From positions 1-64,000 of the forward strand of contig JAMQGV010000004.1 in assembly GCA_025994075.1 (NCBI GenBank): a DNA stretch of 64,000 nt, in the 5' to 3' direction. Each line of letters begins with the position of its first letter. The stretch's first letter is position 1. The notes beneath the pieces were generated by a model. The model was not told the origin of the DNA. It saw only the letters and a program-made list of their open reading frames with translations, and searched no databases. This DNA is from Vicinamibacteria bacterium. Lineage in GTDB: Bacteria; Acidobacteriota; Vicinamibacteria; Fen-336. Shown in pieces: positions 56,598 to 64,000 of the stretch. The position numbers were made by a program, and so were the translations under genes.

Positions 56598-59354
56598 CTA
56601 GCGTCGCTTGTCGAGGTACTTGAGCCACTGGGCCACCAGCTCGCGCTGTGGGCCCTTGCCGTCGACGTACGCCTTCGCCAGCCGGGTCAGCCGCTCGCGG
56701 TCCCCGGCCAGCAGGTCGCTCGCCTGGCCCGCGGCGTAGCGCTCGAACAGCAGCCGCATCACGACGAACGACGCGCCGAGGTCGGCGGGGTTCCCGTCGA
56801 GGTAGGCGGACAGCGTCAGCAGCGCCTTCTCGTCCTGGCCCTCGAGCGCCTGGGCGATGCCCAGCGAACGCTGCAGCCGCATGTCTGCGGCGTGCCTCGC
56901 CGTCGCGTCGGCCAGCAGCTCGAGCGCGCGGTCGGGCTGGTCGCCGCGCAGCAGCGCCTCGGCGGCGAGCGCGGCCACGAGCGGCGAGTCGAGGCCGAGG
57001 GCGATCGACGTCTGGAACGCGCCGGCCGCCTGCAGGTCTTCGCCGCGGTGGGCGTAGCAGGCGCCGATCAGCGCCGGCAGCACCGCGAGGTCCGACTCCT
57101 GGCGCACGGCGCCCCGCAACTGCGTGGTCGCGGCAGGCGAGTCGCCGCGGGCGAGGAAGCCGACGCCGCGCAGCACCGAGAGCGAGAGCGACTCGTCGGC
57201 GCCCTCCGACAGCGTGTCGAGCGCGGCTGCCGCCTGGCCGGTACGCACCTGGTCGAGCGCCTTGCGCAGTGCGGCGCTGCGCTGCAGCTCCGGTCGTTTC
57301 GCGAGCGGCTCGAGCAGCGGCGTGATCACGTCCGGTGCCAGCAGCTCGCCGCGCTCGAAGCGGGGCAGGCTCGGCGAGAGCCCGGCCCGCGACACGCCCG
57401 CGCCGCCGGCGGGCGCTTCGCCGGGCTGCCGCGGCCGCAGCGTGAACGGCCGCGCGAGCTGGCCCTGTGCCTTGCCGCCGACGCTGACCACCGCGCGCGC
57501 CCAGTACGGTCCCGGCGGCAGCAGCGCCGTGGGCAGCACCGCCTGTGCCGCGACGTACTGACCGGTCTTCGCGGCCTCGGTGCGCGCCGGAGCGGCGATC
57601 AGCGCCGGACCGTTCTCGCTCTCGGCGGCCTCGAAGCGGATCTCGACGCGGTCCGGCTTGCCGTGGAACTCCGTGTAGGCGAGCAGCGGTCCGAACAGCG
57701 TCAGGTCCACGCCCGGCCGGAGCTTCTGCTCGGCCGCGGTGGTCGGCGGCGCCAGCATCAGGTCGGACAGCTCGAGCCCGCCGACCGAGTGCATCGCGGC
57801 CTTGACCGGGTGGGTGACGCTGCCGCGGCGGCCGCGGCGATCGAGCGCGGCCAGCTTCAGCGAGTAGAGCCCCGGCTCGACGGTGGCCGAGCCCACGTAG
57901 GGCACGGGCGATCGCGAGCCGGCTTCGGCGCGCTGCACGACGTTGGCCGCGATCCGGCCCTGGCCGTCGATCAGCACGAAGCCGACCGCCAGCGCCTCCG
58001 GCGGGCTGCCCGCGCGCCCGACCTCGGCGCTGACCACGACCCGCGGCTTTCCGGTCGCTTCATCGCGCAGCGCGTAGGTCGCGACCCGGATCGGCAGCTC
58101 GGTCGCCGGGAACGGCGCGCGCAGGATCGCGAGCAGCGTCTCGCGGTCGCGCTTGCCCTCGGGGTCGGGCTCGGGGATCGAGACCGCGCGCCGCGCCCGC
58201 ACCTGCGCGCCCGGGCGCGAGACCCTGACCTGGAAGTCGTGCTCCTTGCCGTCGCGGTCGGACGGCTCGGGCTCGAAACCGAGCAGCCAGTAGCCGGAGA
58301 GCTCGCGCGCGAGACGGTCCCAGATCCGCTCGCCGGCTCCGCTGACGCGATAGACGCTGCCGCGCGCCAGGGAGGCCAGGGTGTCGAGGCCGAGGCCCTT
58401 CAACTGGATGTCGGCCGTGACCCCTTCCGGGGTGTTGCGCAGCGAGGCGTCGGCGAAGCCGGGGTCGTCGAGGGAGAGCGCCGAGAAGCTGACTCGCGCC
58501 GCCGAGGCCTGGATCGCCAGCTCGCGCAGCTCGCGGTTCGACTCGGCGACCAGGCCCTCGGTGACGTAGAACATCGTCTTCGGGCCCTCGATCCCGCGCA
58601 GGTACTCGAACAGGGCACGCAGAGCCTTCAGTGCCTGGCGCGAGCCGTCGCGGTACTGGCCGGCGATGCCGCGCGCTTCGCCCTGCACGTCGTTCATGCA
58701 GACCTCGCGCTGGAGCGCGTCCATCTCGATCGGGCATGCCCGGTCCATCACGTCCTGGGTGACGAACGAGTCGTTGTCGTCGATCGCCAGGGCCTCGCCC
58801 AGGCTCACCCGGCGGCGGGCGGACAGCGCGGCCCGCCCCTGCGTCCGCTTGAGCGCCTGGAGCACCTTGTCGTGGTCGGGCGTGAAGTCGACCTGCTGGC
58901 TGCCGCGCCCGGGCAGCGTCAGCAGCGCCGAGCGGTCCTCCGGGCCGAGCTGGCCCAGCAGGCGCCCGGCGGTATCCGCCAGCATCCGCGTCGCGCCGGG
59001 CCGGATCGACGACTCGTCGACCACGAACAGCACCATGCGGCCGATCGCGGCGTTCTCGTTGCTCGAGTAGTGGGGCGACGCCGGCGTGGGCGAGGCCTCG
59101 GGGTCGGGCCGCGCGCCCAGCTCCACGAACTGGGCGGAGACCACGTTGCGCGGCTTGCCGTCGACGGTGACCGAGAACTCCTCGGTCCGCAGGTCGCGGA
59201 TCGGGCGCCCGTCCTTGTCGACGACGTTGACGTCCATCGCCGCCACGTCGACCTCCGTGGAGAAGGTCGGCGTCTGTTGCATGGCGCGGACGTGTCCCGC
59301 TCCCGCGACTCCCAGCGCCAGCAGCGCGGCGCCCGCCAGCAGCGTCCTGCTCAT
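56598..59354 (-). CDS. Exported VWA protein, VWFA-related Acidobacterial family (paralogue B)
   Basis: A 918-residue protein with a signal peptide, alignable end to end with paralogue A (shared DVNVVDKDGRPIRDLR, FEYLRGIEGPKT, ELSGYWLLGFEPEP, SVTHPVKAA). The MIDAS position reads VVDESSI, again not D-x-S-x-S. ATG 59354 is used; an in-frame GTG lies at 59363. It sits 14 bases after the third VWA gene, so the VWA genes probably form one operon from 63132 leftward. Confidence 0.82.
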   Translation of the reverse strand: MSRTLLAGAALLALGVAGAGHVRAMQQTPTFSTEVDVAAMDVNVVDKDGRPIRDLRTEEFSVTVDGKPRNVVSAQFVELGARPDPEASPTPASPHYSSNENAAIGRMVLFVVDESSIRPGATRMLADTAGRLLGQLGPEDRSALLTLPGRGSQQVDFTPDHDKVLQALKRTQGRAALSARRRVSLGEALAIDDNDSFVTQDVMDRACPIEMDALQREVCMNDVQGEARGIAGQYRDGSRQALKALRALFEYLRGIEGPKTMFYVTEGLVAESNRELRELAIQASAARVSFSALSLDDPGFADASLRNTPEGVTADIQLKGLGLDTLASLARGSVYRVSGAGERIWDRLARELSGYWLLGFEPEPSDRDGKEHDFQVRVSRPGAQVRARRAVSIPEPDPEGKRDRETLLAILRAPFPATELPIRVATYALRDEATGKPRVVVSAEVGRAGSPPEALAVGFVLIDGQGRIAANVVQRAEAGSRSPVPYVGSATVEPGLYSLKLAALDRRGRRGSVTHPVKAAMHSVGGLELSDLMLAPPTTAAEQKLRPGVDLTLFGPLLAYTEFHGKPDRVEIRFEAAESENGPALIAAPARTEAAKTGQYVAAQAVLPTALLPPGPYWARAVVSVGGKAQGQLARPFTLRPRQPGEAPAGGAGVSRAGLSPSLPRFERGELLAPDVITPLLEPLAKRPELQRSAALRKALDQVRTGQAAAALDTLSEGADESLSLSVLRGVGFLARGDSPAATTQLRGAVRQESDLAVLPALIGACYAHRGEDLQAAGAFQTSIALGLDSPLVAALAAEALLRGDQPDRALELLADATARHAADMRLQRSLGIAQALEGQDEKALLTLSAYLDGNPADLGASFVVMRLLFERYAAGQASDLLAGDRERLTRLAKAYVDGKGPQRELVAQWLKYLDKRR

Positions 59355-59368
59355 CGGCTTCACCTTCG

Positions 59369-60505
59369 CTAGTCGCCCCCGCGACCGGCCCGCGGCGCGA
59401 CCGCGCGATACCCCGCCCGCGCGCGCACCTGGTAGCCCGGCACCGTCACCGTGATCGTGCGCCAGCTCCCGTCCCGTTCCGCGTTGGTCGGGTCGTAGGC
59501 CAGCAGGTACTGGTTGGAGAGCTCCTCCGCGATCTCGGCGAAGGCCTGCTCCAGCTCGTCCTGGCGGTTGGTGTGGAACGAGCGCCCGCCGGACAGCCCC
59601 GAGATGTGCCTGATGATCCGCTGCAGCTCGGGCGTGTCGGTGCCGCGGCCCTGGCCGATCACGTAGACTGGCGCGTCGGAGGTCTCCAGCCGGCGCTCGA
59701 CCTGGGTCACGCTGGCGAGGCTCGACTGGTCTTCGCCGTCGGTGAACACGACCAGCGCCTTGCGCCCCTTCTGCTTCGACAGCAGCTCCATGCCCCGCAG
59801 CAGGGCGTCGTAGAGCGCGGTGCCGCCCCACGGCGCGAGGCGGTCGACGGCGCGCTCGCGGGCCGCCGGGTCGGTCTCGCGCCGCGCCAGCGTGAACAGC
59901 GAGTCGTTGAACGCGATCAGGGTCGACGAGTCCTCGGGCCGCAGCGTGCGCAGGAAGCCCTTGACCGCTTCTTTCAGGCCGCCCATCGCGTCGGCCATGC
60001 TGCCGCTCATGTCGACGGCGGCCACGACGTCGCGCGCCGAGCCGGGGCCGATGAAGTGGGCGATCTCCTGCGGCCGGCCGTCTTCGGCCACGCGGAAGTC
60101 CTTCTGGGCCAGGCCCTTCACGAAGCGCCCGCTGCCGTCGGTGACGGTCGCCGTGACCAGCACCAGGTTGGCCTCCGTGCCGATCATCAGCGCGTCGCCG
60201 CGGGTTCGCAGCGACGCCGCCACCCGGCGGCCGTCGCGCAGGACCGCCACCGCGCGGATCACTCGCGGCTTCACCTCGGCGCCGGCGTCCCACTGGCACT
60301 CCCAGGGCGGGCGCTCGCGGGTGCACACCGCGTGGCCGTCGGCGAACAGCGTGACGCGGGTGACCTGGGCGGCGAGTGCGGGTTCCAGCGCGGCCGCCAG
60401 CCGCACGGGGCCGCTGACGAAATCGGTCGCCGCCGGGGCCGTGATCCGCAGCTCCTCGGCGCCGGCAGCGGCGGCCAGCGCTGCGCACAGGATCCAGGCT
60501 CTCAT
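59369..60505 (-). CDS. Exported VWA-domain protein with intact MIDAS
   Basis: A 378-residue protein with a signal peptide. A beta-sandwich (about 20-150) precedes a VWA domain with a canonical D165-M-S-G-S169 MIDAS, the downstream Thr in GGTALYD and Asp in FTDGEDQ. It ends with YLLAYDPTNAERDGSWRTI and YQVRARAGY, the tail typical of the VWFA-related Acidobacterial family. Paralogues A and B lack the MIDAS, so this is the likely metal-dependent binding member. ATG 60505 overlaps the upstream stop. Confidence 0.9.
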   Translation of the reverse strand: MRAWILCAALAAAAGAEELRITAPAATDFVSGPVRLAAALEPALAAQVTRVTLFADGHAVCTRERPPWECQWDAGAEVKPRVIRAVAVLRDGRRVAASLRTRGDALMIGTEANLVLVTATVTDGSGRFVKGLAQKDFRVAEDGRPQEIAHFIGPGSARDVVAAVDMSGSMADAMGGLKEAVKGFLRTLRPEDSSTLIAFNDSLFTLARRETDPAARERAVDRLAPWGGTALYDALLRGMELLSKQKGRKALVVFTDGEDQSSLASVTQVERRLETSDAPVYVIGQGRGTDTPELQRIIRHISGLSGGRSFHTNRQDELEQAFAEIAEELSNQYLLAYDPTNAERDGSWRTITVTVPGYQVRARAGYRAVAPRAGRGGD

Positions 60506-63132
60506 GGCACCTCCACCGCCACCAGCGCGCCGTCGCCCGCCAGCGCGGCGAGGTAGTCGTCCACGCGGTGCTCGGGCAGCTCTCGCGCGAAGCGGGCGAA
60601 CGCCGTCTCGTCGCCCGCGTGGAGCAGGCGCAGGTTCTCGAACGCGTCCTGAGCGGCGTAGGGGAACAGCGCGGGCAGCAGCGCGCCGGGCATGCCGCGC
60701 CGATCGAGCGAGAGCAGCAGCCGTACCGGCAGGTCGAGCGAGCGCTCGACGAGGAGGCCGTCGCGCTCGCGGCCGAACAGGTCCCACGCCGTGGCCCGCT
60801 GCGGGGGAGCGAGGCCCAGCCGGTGCTCCGTCAGCAGGCGCGGCGCGCCGAAGCCAGCGGGCCACACCATTCCACCCTGCGCCGCCAGTTCGGCGAGCCC
60901 GAGCGCCTGCGCGGCGCCCCCAACCCGCGCGGCCCCGCGCTCCACGGCCTCGCGGACCCGGGCCGGCTCCGGTACGGCGGCAGGATCGAGGGCGGCGAGC
61001 TGGCCCACCCAGTGGCCGAGCGCCTGCCGCTCGGCGTCGCCGAGCTCGGGCGCGCGGGTCGGCGGGTCGGGCGAAGCGCGGCGCAGCGCGGCGCGCGCGA
61101 AGCCGGACTCCAGACCCGGCAGCGCACCCTCGACGTGCCACGGACGGCCGGCGCCCGAAACGGCCCGCGGCAGCGCGAACGCGATCCGCGCCCGCTCGCG
61201 GGCGTCGCGCACGCCGAGGCCGAACTCGTGGCGCCGGGCCAGCGCCTCGGGCGCGCGATCCTGCAGCGGGCCGGCGTGGGCCGCGTAGAGCAGGCCCACC
61301 AGCGCGTCCCCGACCGCGGCGTCCGCCGCGGCCGTCAGCCGCTCGGCGCTGACGTCGCGCAGGCCGCCACCGCGCCGCAGGCCGGCGGCCACCTCGGTCA
61401 CCTGCCGTTCCGGGTTCACCTCGCGGGTGGCGCCGGGCGGCACGAACGGCGCGAGCGCGGCGAGCGACTCGCGCAGCGCCGCCAGCGTGGCGGAACCAGC
61501 CGCGGCGCGGTACTCCCGGGCCGCGCGCGCGAAGTCGAGGGCGCTGGCGAGCAGCGGGATCGACTGGCCGTCGGCAAACTCGCGCAGGCGCCGCGCGCGG
61601 GCGCCAGCGACGTCCCCGCGGTAGTCGAGGCCCTCGAAGCGGAAGCTCGCCTCGTCGCGCGCGCGGGCCGGCACGCCGGCCAGCGCGCGGGCGACGACGG
61701 CGTCGGCGTCCGGCGGGAGCACCTCGCCCCAGGTCGCGCGCGCGAGCCGCGGCAGCAGCTGCGACTCGAGCCACTCGGCCAGGCGTCCGTCGTAACCCTG
61801 GTCGCCATTCGTGTCGAGGGCCAGCAGGCCGCGGAGCAGCGGCTGCGTCGATCGCTCGTCGAGCAGGCCGTGGCGGTGCGCGTCGAGCAGCAACGCGAGC
61901 GCGCCCTGGAACTGGGCGACGGCGGCAGCCGCCCGCTCGCGCGGCAGGGCGACCAGGACGTCGGCGCGGCGCCGGGCCGAGGCGTGCAGCGCCGCCGGCG
62001 CGGACAGCACCTCCAGCGCGAGGGCGAGGGCGGGGCGGTCGCCCGCGCTGCGCACGGCGGCGAGAGAGTCGCCGTCGGCCGCGCCACCCGCGGCCAGCAG
62101 GCGCTGGCCGAACTGGAACTGGCCGAGGCGCTGCTCCGCGATCGCGTCGATTCCCGCCTGCCCGATCTCGCGCACGAGCCACGCGGCGTCGACCGGCGTC
62201 GCATCAGGGCCGGGGGAGTCGCGGTCGGCGAAGGCGGCGCTCCAGAAGCCGCGCGCCGCCGGGGCCGCCACGCGCCCTGCGCCATCCACCCGCACGGCGA
62301 ACAGCACGCGCGCGCCGTCGACTCGGCGCCGGGACAGCGGCGGCCGCGCCGGATCCCACCAGGCCGGCTCGGCGGCGAACGCGCCGAGCAGGGAGAGGAA
62401 GCGCTCCCGCCGGCGCTCGAGGTCGGCCTCGTCGAGGCCCAGCGCCCAGCCTCGCGCTTCCGGCCCCATCGCCGCGAGCGTCGCGTACAGGTAGGCCTCG
62501 CGACCGCCCGCTCGGGCGAAGAGCGCCCGCGCGAAACGGGCCGGGCGGGTGGCGCTCGCCTCCAGCCGCGCCTCCCACAGCGCGCGGGCGGCGGATCCGC
62601 CGGGGACCACGACCTCGCCGTTCTCGACGACGAGCGCCGCGGCGAACGCGGCGAACGCCGGGCCCGACTCGCGCGCGAGGTCGCGCAGCGAGTCGGGGTC
62701 GGCGGCGAGCGCGTCGCGGGTCGCGGGCGAGAGCCCGGCGAGGCCGTGCAGCAGCCACGCGGCGCGCGGTTCGAGCAGCAGCGTGCAGGCGAGCGTGGCG
62801 GGGCGCAGGCGCAGCCCCAGCACGGCCGACCACTGCTGCGCGTCGAGCAGCGTCGGCACCGGTTCGCCGCCGCTGCCGGAGGCGGTGCACAGCGCGGCCA
62901 GCCGCTGCTGGCCGGCGATCCCGCGGCCGCGTTCGCCCCACGGCACGTGCAGCCGGCGGGCGACCAGGAACGGCAGTTCGGCGGCGGGCGGGCCGGCCGG
63001 CAGGCCGATCGCCTCGGCGATCGAGGCCGCAGGAGCCGGGAGCGGGGCGCTGGGAGGCTCCGGACCGGTCGCCGTCGGGTCTGCCCCGGTCGAGAGGGCG
63101 GCCAGCGTCAGGAGGAGTGCAGGAAGTCGCAT
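60502..63132 (-). CDS. Large exported protein of unknown function coupled to VWA genes
   Basis: An 876-residue protein with a signal peptide (about 1-16), Ala/Arg/Leu-rich and predicted mostly helical, with no domain I recognise. One DTNGDQGYD stretch could be a calcium loop. Its stop overlaps the downstream VWA gene (ATGA), making it the first gene of the VWA operon. Codon use and GC pattern fit a real gene. Divergent from the rhodanese gene across 31 bases. Confidence 0.75.
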   Translation of the reverse strand: MRLPALLLTLAALSTGADPTATGPEPPSAPLPAPAASIAEAIGLPAGPPAAELPFLVARRLHVPWGERGRGIAGQQRLAALCTASGSGGEPVPTLLDAQQWSAVLGLRLRPATLACTLLLEPRAAWLLHGLAGLSPATRDALAADPDSLRDLARESGPAFAAFAAALVVENGEVVVPGGSAARALWEARLEASATRPARFARALFARAGGREAYLYATLAAMGPEARGWALGLDEADLERRRERFLSLLGAFAAEPAWWDPARPPLSRRRVDGARVLFAVRVDGAGRVAAPAARGFWSAAFADRDSPGPDATPVDAAWLVREIGQAGIDAIAEQRLGQFQFGQRLLAAGGAADGDSLAAVRSAGDRPALALALEVLSAPAALHASARRRADVLVALPRERAAAAVAQFQGALALLLDAHRHGLLDERSTQPLLRGLLALDTNGDQGYDGRLAEWLESQLLPRLARATWGEVLPPDADAVVARALAGVPARARDEASFRFEGLDYRGDVAGARARRLREFADGQSIPLLASALDFARAAREYRAAAGSATLAALRESLAALAPFVPPGATREVNPERQVTEVAAGLRRGGGLRDVSAERLTAAADAAVGDALVGLLYAAHAGPLQDRAPEALARRHEFGLGVRDARERARIAFALPRAVSGAGRPWHVEGALPGLESGFARAALRRASPDPPTRAPELGDAERQALGHWVGQLAALDPAAVPEPARVREAVERGAARVGGAAQALGLAELAAQGGMVWPAGFGAPRLLTEHRLGLAPPQRATAWDLFGRERDGLLVERSLDLPVRLLLSLDRRGMPGALLPALFPYAAQDAFENLRLLHAGDETAFARFARELPEHRVDDYLAALAGDGALVAVEVP

Positions 63133-63163
63133 CACGTCGGAGGCCGGAGTATAAGAGCGCGCG

Positions 63164-63700
63164 ATGGTTCGACCACACCGCTTGCATTCAGCGCGATGGA
63201 TGGCGCTCGCGCTCGCCGCCTGCGGCCTCGCCGCACTCGCGTGGAACGCGCGGCCGCTGGGCCTTGCCGCGCTGCGGGCGCTGATCGCGATATCGTTCGG
63301 CGACGTGCCCGCCGTCGACACCACGACCCTGGCGGCGGAACTCGCGGGACCGCGCCCGCCCCTCCTCCTCGACGCGCGCGACGCGGAGGAGTTCGCGGTC
63401 TCGCATCTGCCCGGCGCGCTCCACGTCCCGCCCCACCGCGAGCGGGGCCTCGCGGGCGAACTGCCGCGCGAAGCCCCCGTCGTCGTCTACTGCTCGGTCG
63501 GCTGGCGCAGCGCCGGTCTCGCGCGGCGTCTGATGGCGGCGGGATTCCGTGACGTGCGCAACCTGGAGGGCAGCGCCTTCGCGTGGGCCAACGAAGGCCG
63601 CGCGCTCGCGGGCCGGCTCGGGGCGCGCGGCCAGGTCCATCCCTACGCCGCGGCGTTCGCCTGGCTGCTGGTGCCGGCCGCTCGCGGTCCCGCGTCGTGA
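63164..63700 (+). CDS. Membrane-anchored rhodanese-like protein
   Basis: A 178-residue protein with an N-terminal hydrophobic helix (about 12-45) and a single rhodanese domain (about 52-160): LLDARDAEEF, HLPGALHVP and the active-site loop YCSVGWRS with Cys110. Rhodaneses carry sulfane sulfur; the anchor would place the domain at the membrane. The stop overlaps the next gene (GTGA). Confidence 0.88.
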   Translation: MVRPHRLHSARWMALALAACGLAALAWNARPLGLAALRALIAISFGDVPAVDTTTLAAELAGPRPPLLLDARDAEEFAVSHLPGALHVPPHRERGLAGELPREAPVVVYCSVGWRSAGLARRLMAAGFRDVRNLEGSAFAWANEGRALAGRLGARGQVHPYAAAFAWLLVPAARGPAS

Positions 63701-64000
63701 ACTGGCGTTTGCTGGCGTTCCGCGCCGCGGCGTGGCCTGCCCGGGGCCTCCAGCGCCTGACGCGGATCGCCGAACACGTGGCCGTCGCGACGCTGACGCG
63801 CGAGCAGTTGATCGCCTCGGCCGGGCGCCACTGGGAGCACTTCAATCGGCTGCCGATCGCGCTGGGCAGCGAACTCTTCGACTGGGAGCGCAGCCTGCTC
63901 GATCCCCTGCTCGCGGGCCGCAAGCGCGTGCTGGTGGTCGGCTGTGGATCGGGCCGCGAGGTGATGGCGCTGCTCGCGCGCGGGCATCGGGTCGACGGCC
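63697..64000 (+). CDS. SAM-dependent methyltransferase, C-terminus cut by window edge
   Basis: About 101 residues from GTG 63697 to the window end. An N-terminal helical stretch leads to VLVVGCGSGREVMALLARGHRVDG, motif I of class I methyltransferases. The substrate cannot be judged. Coupled to the rhodanese gene by a GTGA overlap. Confidence 0.82.
   Translation, partial: MNWRLLAFRAAAWPARGLQRLTRIAEHVAVATLTREQLIASAGRHWEHFNRLPIALGSELFDWERSLLDPLLAGRKRVLVVGCGSGREVMALLARGHRVDG

Overview
The window is very GC-rich (roughly 70-75%) bacterial chromosome, almost fully coding. It shows many GTG starts and many 4-base ATGA/GTGA stop-start overlaps. No rRNA, tRNA, CRISPR array, insertion sequence or phage gene was seen. 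Two paralogous secreted VWA proteins resemble the 'VWFA-related Acidobacterial' family. The window also has an S46 dipeptidyl-peptidase, a tricorn-like protease, a PPi-type phosphofructokinase and a YetA-like polysaccharide lyase-fold protein. Together these suggest a heterotrophic, peptide-degrading member of Acidobacteriota or a near relative. That placement is inference from gene content; no marker gene is present.

Layout. 1-5080: a partial zinc alcohol dehydrogenase, then a translationally coupled central-carbon operon (PPi-type phosphofructokinase, class I aminotransferase, ATP-type PEP carboxykinase). 5112-7006: an M20 peptidase and a VapBC toxin-antitoxin pair. 7124-10545: a molybdopterin oxidoreductase with a fused ferredoxin/membrane-anchor subunit. 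10636-17459: S46 peptidase, RibD/DHFR-like reductase, tricorn-like protease, acyl desaturase. 17509-29526: the most unusual region, described below. 29666-34195: a transglutaminase-like secreted protein, M14 carboxypeptidase, carbamate kinase and a small exported protein. 34225-42710: a decayed ahcY copy, CPA2 antiporter, NarL-type two-component pair, AbiE toxin-antitoxin (toxin frameshifted), intact ahcY and an ArsR-methyltransferase regulator. 42887-53781: M1-like peptidase, CARDB protein, membrane-anchored PQQ-like propeller, second VapBC, DUF2157 pair, sterol desaturase-like enzyme, YetA-like protein and SGNH esterase. 53789-64000: three VWA proteins, a large exported unknown, a rhodanese and a partial methyltransferase.

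Candidate system, 17509-29526. Two convergent, tightly coupled operons meet with a 13-base gap. The plus arm encodes a DevBCA-like tripartite exporter whose ATPase carries a C-terminal GAF domain with a near-canonical NK...F-x3-D signature. It continues with a GNAT-like protein, a second ABC exporter ending in a cyclic-nucleotide-binding domain, and a SET-domain protein. The minus arm encodes a paralogous SET protein, a DUF3326-like protein, an Orn/Lys/Arg decarboxylase-like PLP enzyme and a membrane desaturase. I infer a biosynthesis-and-export pathway for an amine-containing, possibly lipidated and methylated product, with export sensed or gated by cyclic nucleotides. The product is unknown.

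Regulation visible in the sequence includes a palindrome over the start codon of the ArsR-methyltransferase gene, one over the start codon of the second vapB, an inverted repeat upstream of abiEi, and a strong terminator hairpin after ahcY. An internally deleted ahcY copy about 97% identical to the intact gene along its longest block lies 6 kb away, which points to local duplication and rearrangement around the AbiE-containing segment.
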